A stretch of 64,000 nt of DNA from SHVO01 sp050246995 (lineage in GTDB: Bacteria; Pseudomonadota; Alphaproteobacteria; Rhodospirillales; Rhodospirillaceae). Where the stretch lies: assembly GCA_050246995.1 (NCBI GenBank), contig JBFWVA010000009.1, positions 62,001 to 126,000 on the forward strand, read 5' to 3'. The notes under the pieces were generated by a model. That model was not told where the DNA came from and searched no databases. It saw nothing but the letters and a program-made list of their open reading frames with translations. A program made the translations under genes and the position numbers. This document shows, piece by piece, positions 50,653 through 60,251 of this stretch. The number at the start of each line of letters is the position of its first letter. The stretch's first letter is position 1.

Positions 50653-52260
50653 CTACTTAGAAGGAACGTCGATGGCGCCGCCGGGCAGCGCTGGTGTATT
50701 TACCGGACGGCGGATCGCCTTGGTCGCCTGCTCCAGGCTGTAGCCGAGCGAGATCAGCTTCGGTTCACTGAAAGCGGGACCCAGGAACGAGATCGTCACC
50801 GGCAGGTCATCCGTGGTGAAACCCACCGGCAGGATCAGGTCCGGAAACCCCGTAAGATTCGCGACCGGCATCGGATAGACGCCCGTGGAATAGGTCGGCA
50901 GCGGATCGGCGATGCGCTCAGGGCGCTTCGGAGAGGTCGGATAAACGATGGCATCCAACTTATCCTTCGCCATGATCCCGCCCACCAGATGGGCCGCCAT
51001 CGGCATGCCGTGATCGTGCGCGGCGATATAGCCGGGGTCGGTCAACGAGCCGCTGTCACGCTCCGTCATGAAGAACGACCAGCGGAACGGGTTCGTGCCT
51101 TCGCCGTCCGGCCCCAGGCTGGTGTACTCCTGCGAACGCTCGATCATCTGTTCCAGCGTTTTCGGATACTTCGGTCCCGTGGTCTTCAGGTAATCGCCGA
51201 TCTGGACATGGAACTCGGCCGGATAGATCGACCACACCATGGAGGTGTGCGAGTCCAAGAACCACTTCGGGAAGTGCACATCGACTAAGGTTGCGCCGGC
51301 CTTCTGCATGGCCTTCAGCGCCGCCTCGATGGCCCAGTCCACATCCGGGTCCGCGCCCATATAGTCGCGCTGCACGCCGATGCGCGCACCCTTGAGGGCG
51401 TTCGCGTTTAGATACTTGGTGTAATCCTTCTCGAACTTGCCCTGGCTCTTCTTAGTCGCGGAGTCTGCGGGATCGACGCCAGTCATAATACCGAGGGTCA
51501 CCGCGATGTCCGACACGCTGCGCACCATCGGTCCGCCGGTATCGAGCGACAGCGACAACGGAATGATGCCGTCCCGGCTGACGAGGCCGTGCGTCGGCTT
51601 CAAGCCTACGATCCCGTTCACGCTCGACGGCCCACGGATCGAACCGCCCGTATCGGTGCCGAGACCGATCGGCGCATAACCCGCCGCCACCGCCACGCCC
51701 GTACCGCCCGAAGAACCCGAGGGCGTGCGCGAAAGATCGTGCGGGTTTAAGGACTGCCCGCCCTTGGAACTTTGCATCCCGTTCGCGAACTCACCCAGAT
51801 TCACTTTCGCAAGGATGATCGCCCCGGCGTCGCGCAGCGCCTTCACCATATAGGCGTCATCCGGCGCCATATTGCCGTCCAGCAATACCGAGCCGCCCGT
51901 CGTCGGCATGTCGATGGTGTCGTAGTTGTCTTTCAGCACCACCGGGATGCCATGTACCGGCGAGCGCACTTTCCCCGCCTTGCGTTCAGCATCCAGTGCG
52001 CGCGCGATCTCCAGCGCTTTGGGATTGAGCGCGATCACCGCATGCAGCTTCGGTCCTTTGCGGTCATAGGCGTCGATGCGCGCCAGGCACATTTCCACCA
52101 GCTTCTCCGCCGTCAGCGTGCCCGCCGCCATTGCGGTCTGCAGCTCGGCGATACTTGCCTGGTCGAACTCCACTTGCTTGGCCGCCGCGGGCGTCGTCAG
52201 CAGCGCGCCGGCGAGCGCACAGCTCGCGGCGAAGGTGCTGAGGTGCTTTCTGAATGTCAT
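50653..52260 (-). CDS. Exported amidase-signature enzyme, array copy 2
   Basis: 535 residues (ATG 52260 after GGAGGGGA; an upstream start would overlap copy 3). Signal peptide ends TPAAA, then KQVEFDQASIAELQTAMAAG. Catalytic residues are in VVLKDNYDT, PSGSSGGTGVA and GTDTGGSIRGPS. Its most distinctive region is the middle C-terminal part (PTSPKRPERIADPLP), where the copies differ most, which hints at different substrates. Confidence 0.88.
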   Translation of the reverse strand: MTFRKHLSTFAASCALAGALLTTPAAAKQVEFDQASIAELQTAMAAGTLTAEKLVEMCLARIDAYDRKGPKLHAVIALNPKALEIARALDAERKAGKVRSPVHGIPVVLKDNYDTIDMPTTGGSVLLDGNMAPDDAYMVKALRDAGAIILAKVNLGEFANGMQSSKGGQSLNPHDLSRTPSGSSGGTGVAVAAGYAPIGLGTDTGGSIRGPSSVNGIVGLKPTHGLVSRDGIIPLSLSLDTGGPMVRSVSDIAVTLGIMTGVDPADSATKKSQGKFEKDYTKYLNANALKGARIGVQRDYMGADPDVDWAIEAALKAMQKAGATLVDVHFPKWFLDSHTSMVWSIYPAEFHVQIGDYLKTTGPKYPKTLEQMIERSQEYTSLGPDGEGTNPFRWSFFMTERDSGSLTDPGYIAAHDHGMPMAAHLVGGIMAKDKLDAIVYPTSPKRPERIADPLPTYSTGVYPMPVANLTGFPDLILPVGFTTDDLPVTISFLGPAFSEPKLISLGYSLEQATKAIRRPVNTPALPGGAIDVPSK

Positions 52261-52273
52261 GGTCCCCTCCCTC

Positions 52274-53881
52274 TCATTTCTCTGGAACGTCAATGATCGC
52301 GCCCGCCAGCGGCGGCGTATTCACCGGCCTGCGAATCGCCTTGGTGGCTTGTTCGTAGGCATATCCGAGCGCCAACAATTTAGGCTCGCTGAACGCCGTG
52401 CCGGTGAACGAGATCGTCACCGGCAGATCGTCCGTCGTGAAACCCACCGGCACGATCAGATCGGGAAAACCGGTTAAATTGCCTATGCCTGTGGGCACGC
52501 GGCTCACCGCCGGCGGCGGGTTCTGCGGCCCGGCGATCTGCACCACGCGGCGCATACCCGTCGGGTAGACAATAGTGTCGAGCTTATCCTTGGCGAACAT
52601 GCCTTCCACCAGCGCCCGGCTCATCGGCATCCAATGGTCGCGCAGCGCGATATAACCGGGGTCGGTGAGCCTATCGGCCTTGGCTTCCACATTCTTGAAG
52701 TAGATCCAGCGCGACAGGTTCGGCCCTTCGCCGGTCGGACGCAGATCGTTATACGCCTCCGCGCGCTCGATCAGTTGCGCGAGGGTCTTGGGGTACTTCG
52801 GTCCGGTGGTCTTCAGATAGTCCCCGATCTGTACCGCGAACTCCGCCGGATACAGCGTGAACACGGTCGGCCCGGTCTGATCCAGGAACCACGTCGGATA
52901 CTTCACGTCCACCAAGGTCGCGCCCGCGCGCTGCATCGCTTTCAGCGCCGCCTCGAAGGCCCAATCGACATCGGGATCCGCGCCGGTGAAATCGCGCGCG
53001 ACGCCGATGCGCGCGCCCTTCAGCGCATTCGCGTCCAGGAACTTGGTGTAGTCCTTCTCGAACTTGCCCGCGCTCTTCTTGGTCGCGTCGTCGGCGGGAT
53101 CGACACCCGCCGTGACGCCGAGGGACACGGCGACGTCGTACACGGTGCGCGTCATGGGTCCGCCGGTGTCCAAAGACAGCGCCAGCGGAATGATGCCGTC
53201 GCGGCTGATAAGGCCATGCGTGGGTTTCAGGCCGACAATGCCGTTCACATTCGAGGGCCCGCGGATGGAACCGCCGGTATCGGTGCCGTAACCGAGCGGC
53301 GCATAGCCCGCAGCGATGCCTACGCCCGTGCCGCCCGATGAACCGCCGGGGATGCGCGTCAGGTCGTGTGGGTTCAGCGATTGCCCGCCCATGGAGCTTT
53401 GATAGCCGTTGGCGAACTCGCCGAGGTTCACCTTCGCGAGGATGATCGCGCCCGCATCCCGCAGCTTTTTCACCAGGAACGCGTCATCCGGCGCCATATT
53501 GCCTTCCAGCAGCACCGAGCCGCCAGTTGTCGGCATATCCACCGTATCGATATTGTCTTTGAAGATGACCGGGATACCGTGCAGCGGCCCGCGCACCTTG
53601 CCGGCTTTGCGCTCGGCATCCAATTGACGAGCGATCTCGAAGGCCTTTGCATTCAGCGAGATCACCGCATGAAGCTTCGGGCCCGCGCGGTCGTAAGCCG
53701 CGATGCGGTCGAGGCAAAGTTGCGTCAGCTTTTCCGCCGAGAGCGTCCCCGCCGCCATCGCGGCCTGAAGCTCGCCGATAGTCGCTTGATCGAACTCCAC
53801 CTGTTTGGCCGAGACCGGCGCAGCCGTCGTCAGCGCCGCGCCCAGCAGGAGCGCGGCGATCGCCTTCTTATAATGTGTCAT
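52274..53881 (-). CDS. Exported amidase-signature enzyme, array copy 3
   Basis: 535 residues (ATG 53881; a GTG at 53887 is possible). Signal ends AAPVSA, then KQVEFDQATIGELQAAMAAG. Triad in VIFKDNIDT, PGGSSGGTGVG (note PGG in place of PSG) and GTDTGGSIRGPS. Its 3' end is 13 bp before copy 2 and its start lies about 10 bp after copy 4. Confidence 0.88.
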   Translation of the reverse strand: MTHYKKAIAALLLGAALTTAAPVSAKQVEFDQATIGELQAAMAAGTLSAEKLTQLCLDRIAAYDRAGPKLHAVISLNAKAFEIARQLDAERKAGKVRGPLHGIPVIFKDNIDTVDMPTTGGSVLLEGNMAPDDAFLVKKLRDAGAIILAKVNLGEFANGYQSSMGGQSLNPHDLTRIPGGSSGGTGVGIAAGYAPLGYGTDTGGSIRGPSNVNGIVGLKPTHGLISRDGIIPLALSLDTGGPMTRTVYDVAVSLGVTAGVDPADDATKKSAGKFEKDYTKFLDANALKGARIGVARDFTGADPDVDWAFEAALKAMQRAGATLVDVKYPTWFLDQTGPTVFTLYPAEFAVQIGDYLKTTGPKYPKTLAQLIERAEAYNDLRPTGEGPNLSRWIYFKNVEAKADRLTDPGYIALRDHWMPMSRALVEGMFAKDKLDTIVYPTGMRRVVQIAGPQNPPPAVSRVPTGIGNLTGFPDLIVPVGFTTDDLPVTISFTGTAFSEPKLLALGYAYEQATKAIRRPVNTPPLAGAIIDVPEK

Positions 53882-53891
53882 TTTCACGTCG

Positions 53892-55523
53892 CTATTTCTC
53901 AGGCACTTCGATCATCGCCCCCGGCAGGGCCGGTGTATTCACCGGGCGCCGGATGGCCTTGGTGGCCTGTTCGAACGAATAGCCGAGGCCCAAAAGTCTC
54001 GGTTCGCTGAAGGCCGGCCCGAAGAAGGAGATCGTCACAGGCAGATCGTCGGTCGTGAATCCCGCTGGTACGATCAGGTCGGGATAACCCGACAGATTCC
54101 CAAGACTGCGCGGGGACTTTACCGAGCCCAGCGCCGGCGGCGGCGGCGCGGCGATTTGCTCCGGGCGGGTCACTGTCGTCGGGTAAACGATGGCGTCCAA
54201 CTTGTCCTTGGCGAACGTGCTGTCGAGCAGCGCGCGCGTCATCGGGATGAAGTGATTGAGCATCGCGTCATAGACCGGCCCGTCGAGCGGCACCGCCTTG
54301 GCCTCGACATTCTTGAAGTACTGCCAACGCGACAAGTTCGGCCCGACGCCGTCGCTGCGCAGGTCGTTGTACGCTTCCGCCCGCTCGATAAGTTGATCGA
54401 GATTCTTAGGATACTTCGGCCCCGTGGTTTTCAGATAGTCCCCGATCTGCACCTTGAATTCCGCCGGGTACAGCGTGAACACCACCTGTGTCGCGGAATC
54501 CAGATACCATTTAGGCAGTCGCACCTCGGCCACCGTGCCGCCCGCCTTCTGGATCGCCTTCAGCGCGGACTCGATCACCCAATCCACATCCGGATCCGCG
54601 CCCATATAGTCGCGCGCCACACCGATACGCGCGCCCTTCAATGCATCGGCTTTCAGGAACGGCGTGTAGTCCTTGTGAGACTTGCCTTCGCTTTTCTTGG
54701 TGTAGGGATCGGCGGGATCAAGGCCCGTCATTGGCCCCAAAGCAACGGCGATATCCGACACGCTGCGCGCCATCGGCCCGCCCATATCCAAGGTCAGCGC
54801 CAAGGGGATGATACCGTCGTGGCTAAGTAGGCCGTGGGTCGGCTTGAGTCCGACAATCCCGTTCACACTCGACGGACCGCGAATGGAGCCACCTGTGTCC
54901 GTGCCGAGTCCCAGCGGCGCATAGCCTGCCGCGATGGAAACACCCGTCCCGCCCGAGGATCCCGACGGCGTCCGCGTCAGGTCATGCGGGTTCAACGTCT
55001 GCCCGCCCATGGAGCTTTGCGTCCCGTTGGCGAGCTCGCCAAGATTCACTTTCGCGAAAATGATCGCTCCGGCATCGCGCAGGCGCTTCACCATATTCGC
55101 GTCGTCCGGCGCCATATTGCCTTCCAGCAGCACAGAACCGCCCGTCGTCGGCATATCGACGGTGTCGAAATTGTCCTTCAGTACGACCGGGATGCCATGC
55201 AGCGGTCCGCGTACCTTGCCGGCTTTCCGTTCGGCGTCGAGCGCGCGCGCGATCTCGAGGGCTTTTGGATTGAGTGTGATCACGGCGTGAAGTTTCGGCC
55301 CCGCGCGGTCGTAGGCCGCGATCCGGTCCAGGCACAGCTGCGTCAGCTTTTCCGCCGTCAGTGTGCCGGCGCGCATCGCCGCGCCCAACTCAACGATGGT
55401 GGCCTGATCGAACTCGACTTGTTTGGCGCTTGCTTGTGGTGCGGCCGTAAAGAGAGCGGCGGCAATCGCGGCAATGGATACAAAGCGGGCGGCGCGTCTA
55501 GTCACGGCGTAAGTCCCCCTCAT
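53892..55523 (-). CDS. Exported amidase-signature enzyme, array copy 4 (promoter-proximal)
   Basis: 543 residues, first gene of the array. A longer N-terminus carries the Sec signal (ending PQASA), then KQVEFDQATIVELGAAMRAG. Full Ser-cisSer-Lys triad: Lys116 (VVLKDNFD), Ser190 (GSSGG) and Ser213 (TDTGGSIRG), with spacing of 74 and 23 as in fatty-acid-amide-hydrolase-type enzymes. Export to the periplasm or outside is inferred. A LysR gene ends 117 bp upstream on the same strand. Confidence 0.9.
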   Translation of the reverse strand: MRGTYAVTRRAARFVSIAAIAAALFTAAPQASAKQVEFDQATIVELGAAMRAGTLTAEKLTQLCLDRIAAYDRAGPKLHAVITLNPKALEIARALDAERKAGKVRGPLHGIPVVLKDNFDTVDMPTTGGSVLLEGNMAPDDANMVKRLRDAGAIIFAKVNLGELANGTQSSMGGQTLNPHDLTRTPSGSSGGTGVSIAAGYAPLGLGTDTGGSIRGPSSVNGIVGLKPTHGLLSHDGIIPLALTLDMGGPMARSVSDIAVALGPMTGLDPADPYTKKSEGKSHKDYTPFLKADALKGARIGVARDYMGADPDVDWVIESALKAIQKAGGTVAEVRLPKWYLDSATQVVFTLYPAEFKVQIGDYLKTTGPKYPKNLDQLIERAEAYNDLRSDGVGPNLSRWQYFKNVEAKAVPLDGPVYDAMLNHFIPMTRALLDSTFAKDKLDAIVYPTTVTRPEQIAAPPPPALGSVKSPRSLGNLSGYPDLIVPAGFTTDDLPVTISFFGPAFSEPRLLGLGYSFEQATKAIRRPVNTPALPGAMIEVPEK

Positions 55524-55640
55524 GATTTTCCCCGAGGAAGCTTACGCCGCGCCGCACAAGGACCGCCAGTCCCTAGCTGTGCATGGATTTCGTCATTTTC
55601 CCGCGATTCCAACTAAACCGTTGTTGAGAATCTCCACGGA

Positions 55641-56648
55641 TTATCCGGCCTTCAGGGCGGCATCGCCGCGCGGGCCCGGGACTGTCGTGGGTGTCACCGC
55701 GATCGGCATGGCCGTTTCAGGCAACGCGGCCTTCCCCTTTGAATAAGCGCCCTGACGACGGCCCGCGGCGAGAAGGAAATTGCGGAAGCTCGCGCCGAAG
55801 GGCCGCGCGATCGCGTCGCGGTCCCAGGCCAGGAAGTAGGGCGCGGGCAATTTTGCACGCCGGTCGATAGGGATAACCAGGCGTCCGGCCGCGAGATCGT
55901 CCATGATCATGCTGATCTGCGCGAGCACGAAGCCGTCGCCCGTCACCGCCGCGTCGATCGCCGAAGCCGACAGTGAAAATGTCAGCTCGCTCGCCCGCTC
56001 GGGCATCTGTTCGCCGACGCTCAAAGCCCAGTCCGCCCACGAGAGGCCCGCGGCGCGGTCGGGATCCCATTCAATGCTGATCAACGGCGACGTCATGATA
56101 TCCGCCGGCGATGCCACCGGGTTTTTAGCCAGGAACGCGGGCGCGCAGGCCGGCACGGCATAGTCGGTGTAGAGCTCGGTGAAGTAACTATAGTTACGCA
56201 CCTCCGCGCCGTAACATAAGCGGAAGTCAATGTGATCGTTCGATAGCGGCTTTTCCTCGTCGGTGCCGATTGAATGGATCGTCGCGTCACTGTTGGCGCC
56301 TCTCCATTCCTTGATCAGCGGACGTAGCCACCGCAGCGCCAGCGACGGCAGCGCGCTGATGATGATGCTGGGCTTCGCCCGCGCGACATGCAGCTTTTGT
56401 TGCGCGAGACGGAGCTGATCGAACGCCACCCGCACGCTCTCATAATAAAGGCGGCCCCAGAATGTCAGCACCAGCGAACGTCCGCGCCGTTCGAACAAAC
56501 TCGCCTTCAGAGACTCTTCGATATTGGTGATTTGCTGGCTGACTGCGCCGACCGTGACATGCAAATCGTCGGCAGCCTTCGTCAAGCTGCCGCAACGCGC
56601 GACCGCTTCAAAAACCTGTATGGCCCTCATCGTAGGAAGATCCACCAC
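55641..56648 (-). CDS. LysR-type regulator (GcvA-like) upstream of the amidase array
   Basis: 335 residues from GTG 56648 (or 56645) after AGGGGAT; the ATG at 56741 gives an unlikely N-terminal extension. Winged helix: MRAIQVFEAVARCGSLTKAADDLHVTVGAVSQQITNIEE, like GcvA/AmpR-type. The C-terminal 30 residues are extra. Its upstream DNA is AT-rich with a perfect TGTATATACA palindrome near 56729. Control of the amidase array is inferred from position and orientation only. Confidence 0.85.
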   Translation of the reverse strand: MVDLPTMRAIQVFEAVARCGSLTKAADDLHVTVGAVSQQITNIEESLKASLFERRGRSLVLTFWGRLYYESVRVAFDQLRLAQQKLHVARAKPSIIISALPSLALRWLRPLIKEWRGANSDATIHSIGTDEEKPLSNDHIDFRLCYGAEVRNYSYFTELYTDYAVPACAPAFLAKNPVASPADIMTSPLISIEWDPDRAAGLSWADWALSVGEQMPERASELTFSLSASAIDAAVTGDGFVLAQISMIMDDLAAGRLVIPIDRRAKLPAPYFLAWDRDAIARPFGASFRNFLLAAGRRQGAYSKGKAALPETAMPIAVTPTTVPGPRGDAALKAG

Positions 56649-56780
56649 GGACGATCCCCTCGGAGTGAAGTGTGAGCTTGCGTATTCCCTAAACGCACCC
56701 CAGGAGGGGCGCATCCTTCCCGTTATTATATGTATATACAAATATAAAATTGTCTATACATTACTTGGAAGAAGAAACGG

Positions 56781-58010
56781 CTACTTCACCGAAACGGCGC
56801 GCACCCGCGTGTCCGCGCGAGGCGCGAATGCGGCCCGGATTTCGGCGGAGAGTGTATGCGTCAGGCCGCCGGACAATGTCGTCGGCTGGCAGCACACATT
56901 CACCCGCCAAGTGCTTACATATAAAAGCGCCCCCGCAAGCGCGGCGAGCGCGGCCACCGGCCGGACCTGCAAAGGTTCAAGATCGCGCATCGCCCCGGCC
57001 AGGATCAGCGCGATCACGCCCGCACTCGCCATATGGATCCACCGGCCCCAGTCCCAGCCAAGTAAGAACAGCGCCGCCATCGGCAGGCACGCGCCAAGCA
57101 GCAACCATAGCGGCGCCTGCCCCTCAGGTGGCAAAGCGCGGCGCACCAGGATCGGCGGAACGAGGGCAAGGATGATGGTGGCGACGTAGATCGCCAGGGC
57201 GCGTCCGTCGCTCACCAACTGCACGAGGTAGAACCAGACCTGATCGTAACGCCAACCCAAGGCGTTGATTGCGTCACATGCGGTGACGGCGCGCCCTGTC
57301 CAGGCGCTGCAAATCACCGCGGCAGCCGCGCTGTCGCCCTTGTGGATCGTTGCAGCGGCAAAACACAAGACCGCCGGCAACAGCACGGGAATTTGCACGC
57401 GCGCGGCATGGCGAACGAAACTCGCCTCGCCGCACGCCATATAGATCAACAGCGCATGCGCCGGCAGGAAGATCGCCTGGTTCTCGTGGATAAGGATCGA
57501 CAGCGCGAGGTAAGGCGCGAGCACAAACCCGGCGAAGCGGTGATAATTCCTCTCGTTTATTCGCCCACGCAATTTCTGACGGACCGCGAGCGCGTGCCCG
57601 AACAGACCGATGACGACAAAAACCTCTTTGCGCAAATACCCGCCATAGTCGTACGCCGGAAACAGCAGCAGCCCGGGCGCCAGCATGACCACGAGAAACA
57701 GCGCTGGCCGGGTTCGCAGCGGCCACGCGAGCACCGCAAGCAGTGCGATCTGTACACCCGTCAAAAGGACGAATAGCACCGGAAAGAATACGCCGGTGGA
57801 AAGGCCGCTTGCCTCTTGCAGCTGGAAGGCCGCCTCGCCCAGAAGGCCGCGGCGGATGAAACCGGCGGCGTAGCTGATGTGGAGATCGCTCACCGACCAG
57901 CTCGTCCCGTCGCTGAATGACCGCAGCACGGAGGGCGCGAACAGCAAGCCCATCAGGGCCAGCGTGAGCGCGGTCAGAAGCTGCTGCTGACGGACAGTTG
58001 GTTGAAGCAT
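56781..58010 (-). CDS. Polytopic membrane protein, GT-C-like, unknown function
   Basis: 409 residues with about nine to ten transmembrane helices. The first loop has SWSVSDLHISYAAGFIRRGLLGEAAF, a pattern seen in uncharacterised membrane proteins near polysaccharide genes. A later loop has ALGWRYDQVWFYLVQ and WDWGRWIHM. No signature residues settle a function; a glycosyltransferase or flippase-like role is a guess. It shares an overall plan, not clear similarity, with the protein at 45613. Confidence 0.6.
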   Translation of the reverse strand: MLQPTVRQQQLLTALTLALMGLLFAPSVLRSFSDGTSWSVSDLHISYAAGFIRRGLLGEAAFQLQEASGLSTGVFFPVLFVLLTGVQIALLAVLAWPLRTRPALFLVVMLAPGLLLFPAYDYGGYLRKEVFVVIGLFGHALAVRQKLRGRINERNYHRFAGFVLAPYLALSILIHENQAIFLPAHALLIYMACGEASFVRHAARVQIPVLLPAVLCFAAATIHKGDSAAAAVICSAWTGRAVTACDAINALGWRYDQVWFYLVQLVSDGRALAIYVATIILALVPPILVRRALPPEGQAPLWLLLGACLPMAALFLLGWDWGRWIHMASAGVIALILAGAMRDLEPLQVRPVAALAALAGALLYVSTWRVNVCCQPTTLSGGLTHTLSAEIRAAFAPRADTRVRAVSVK

Positions 58011-58101
58011 GAAGTCTGCGAAACGGTTGCAGACTCAACGACGTCAACAGCCGGAAGTTTCTCTTTTTCGCACGCGAGAATCCCTAGTGGCTTTAACCGC
58101 G

Positions 58102-58317
58102 TTACGCGCGCTCACTTTGCGAGCGGATCAACGCCGCTTCGTATTCGGCCTCGAAGATCAACAAGGCCCGCCGCAAGGCGTCCAAGGTGTATTCGGCGCT
58201 CGTTGCATTGCGGCCTTCGCGGTGGATATCCGCCAACCGCTGCTCCTGGACAAACACGCGGGCGCGCGCATCGACCACCCGCGTCTTTGCGCGCTCAAGC
58301 GGACTGTCCGCGCTCAT
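58102..58317 (-). CDS. Small helical protein, unknown function
   Basis: 71 residues, charged and helical (SADSPLERAKTRVVDARARVF, then LRRALLIFEAEYEAAL), probably coiled coil. Its start overlaps the end of the 78-residue gene by 4 bp, so the two are co-translated. Confidence 0.6.
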   Translation of the reverse strand: MSADSPLERAKTRVVDARARVFVQEQRLADIHREGRNATSAEYTLDALRRALLIFEAEYEAALIRSQSERA

Positions 58318-58550
58318 GCGTCACCATGCTGAGCCGGCGGCGGCCGCAGGCTAGGCGGCATTGACCGTTGCCCAAGGCGCCGCGTCAGCGCGCACGCCGT
58401 GCCGTCCCAGACTTCCACAGAAACGAATGTAGGATTGGCGCAACGTATAATCGCTTCATCAGCGGCCACTTGGGGCGAGCACGCCTCGATCAGGAAGGAC
58501 TCTTCCGCCTTATTGGCAGCGGTGATGAAGTAGCAGCGATATCGACCCAC
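58314..58550 (-). CDS. Small soluble protein, unknown function
   Basis: 78 residues: YRCYFITAANKAEESFLIEACSPQVAADEAI and VSVEVWDGTACAL, resembling small alphaproteobacterial DUF6894-type proteins of unknown function. It lies about 90 bp after the DNA ligase gene on the same strand. Confidence 0.6.
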   Translation of the reverse strand: MGRYRCYFITAANKAEESFLIEACSPQVAADEAIIRCANPTFVSVEVWDGTACALTRRLGQRSMPPSLRPPPAQHGDA

Positions 58551-58640
58551 GGCGCTGGCCTCCGTCCATGCTTTTCCCGGCCTCCCCCGGGTATGAACTC
58601 CGACTATCCCAAAAGCGGTCGATTGCTCAAGATACCCCGC

Positions 58641-60251
58641 CTACTCAACTCGCGTTCGAAGCGCATTTCTCCACGCGATGAGCTTTTCAACCGTCTCAAG
58701 GCGGTCGGCTTCGCCTGCCGGTTTGTCCCAACGGATGCGTGATACACGCGGAAAGCGTAACGCGAGCCCGGATTTGTGTCGGCCGGAGCGTTGCACGCCG
58801 TCGAACGCGACCTCCAAAACCAATCCAGGCTTCACGGCGCGCACCGGGCCGAATCGCTCCGTCGTATTGTCGCGAATCCATTTATCCAATTCTTTCAGTT
58901 CCGCATCGGTGAACCCGAAGTAGGCCTTCCCGATGGGCACCAGTTCGTCACCTTTCCAGACGCCGAACGTGTAATCTGAATAGTACGAGCTGCGCTTGCC
59001 GTGTCCCCGCTGGGCGTACATCAGCACCGCGTCGGCGGTATGAGGATCGCGCTTCCACTTGAACCACAGTCCCTTCGGCCGGCCTGAGACATAAGCGGCG
59101 TCACGGCGCTTGAGCATCAAGCCTTCCATCCCAGCGCTGCGGGATCCCGCACGAATCTGCGTTAGCTCCTCCCAGGTCTCAAAGAGAACCGTGGGAGAAA
59201 GATCGAACCGCTGATCGTTCAGCGCGCCCGCGCGGCGCGCGAAGAAGTCCTCCAGCCATGCGCGGCGCTCCGTCCAAGGTCTCGCGCGCAGGTCTTCGCC
59301 GCCGGCGAATAGCACGTCGTAAACGCGCACGAAGGCGGGGAACTCGCTCAACATTTTCGCCGTCACCGTTTTGCGGTTCAGACGCTGCTGCAAGTCGGCG
59401 AAGGGCGCGGCGTCTTCGTCGCTGCCGCGCACCAACAACTCGCCGTCCAGCACGGCGCCGAAATCCATGGCCGAGATAACGTCAGGGAATGTTTTGCTGA
59501 TGTCATCGCCCGAACGTGCATAAAGCCGGGGCGCCGCGCCGCCGGCCGCCTGCACGCGGATTCCATCCCACTTCCATTCGGCGGCGAAATCAACCGCCGC
59601 CAGTTTAGCCATATCCGCATCTTCAATCGGATGACTAAGCATGAACGGACGGAAGGCGGCCTCCTTGCACGGCTCGGGTTTGTCGCCGCGCTTATCCGCC
59701 CAGGCAAAAAGCTCGAGGTATGGCGGCTTCAAACCATGCCAAAGCTCCTCCACCTCCGCGACTTCCACATTTCCCCATTCAGCAAACGCGGTCTTGGCAA
59801 GGCGCGCCGACACCCCGATGCGCAGACCGCCGGTGATCAGCTTCAGGAGCGCCCAGCGTTCCGTCGCGGAAAGTGAATCGAGCCAACAGGCGATCTGTTT
59901 CGGCGCCTCGACCTTCGAACGCGCAAGTCCCGTCACGACTTCCCACAACAGCGGAGACGGGCGCGGCTGCTGGCCCGCCGCTTTCGGCCACATCAGCGCG
60001 ATGGTCTCAGCAAGGTCGCCGACATAGTCATAGGAATAAAGGAACAGGGTCGGATCCGTGCGCGCCGCGATCAGCTCGCGCAGCATCGCCGGTTTCGCGA
60101 AGGGCAAATCGAGCGTTCCCGCCAGCGCCGCGAGGGCGTAGCCGCGGTCCGGGTCCGGCGCACTGTCGAAATAATCCGCGATCAGCCGCAACTTCCCGTT
60201 ACGCCCCGGCTGATAAATTAGCGCATCGAGCAATTGGGCGAAGCGCTTCAT
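58641..60251 (-). CDS. ATP-dependent DNA ligase of the ligase-associated damage-response cluster
   Basis: Seals DNA nicks with ATP. 536 residues: N-terminal DNA-binding helical domain (about 1-200), adenylation domain with nucleophile Lys227 in EWKWDGIRVQ, then an OB-fold end (FKWKRDPHTADAVLMYAQRG). This family is annotated as a cisplatin damage-response ligase and sits in a cluster with a beta-CASP exonuclease, an Lhr-like helicase and PdeM. It overlaps the exonuclease gene by 4 bp. Confidence 0.93.
   Translation of the reverse strand: MKRFAQLLDALIYQPGRNGKLRLIADYFDSAPDPDRGYALAALAGTLDLPFAKPAMLRELIAARTDPTLFLYSYDYVGDLAETIALMWPKAAGQQPRPSPLLWEVVTGLARSKVEAPKQIACWLDSLSATERWALLKLITGGLRIGVSARLAKTAFAEWGNVEVAEVEELWHGLKPPYLELFAWADKRGDKPEPCKEAAFRPFMLSHPIEDADMAKLAAVDFAAEWKWDGIRVQAAGGAAPRLYARSGDDISKTFPDVISAMDFGAVLDGELLVRGSDEDAAPFADLQQRLNRKTVTAKMLSEFPAFVRVYDVLFAGGEDLRARPWTERRAWLEDFFARRAGALNDQRFDLSPTVLFETWEELTQIRAGSRSAGMEGLMLKRRDAAYVSGRPKGLWFKWKRDPHTADAVLMYAQRGHGKRSSYYSDYTFGVWKGDELVPIGKAYFGFTDAELKELDKWIRDNTTERFGPVRAVKPGLVLEVAFDGVQRSGRHKSGLALRFPRVSRIRWDKPAGEADRLETVEKLIAWRNALRTRVE

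Noticed and set aside
49043..55523. The four amidases as gatA subunits of the Gln-tRNA amidotransferase
   Set aside because: All have export signals and no gatB or gatC is nearby; the GatA resemblance only reflects the shared amidase signature.
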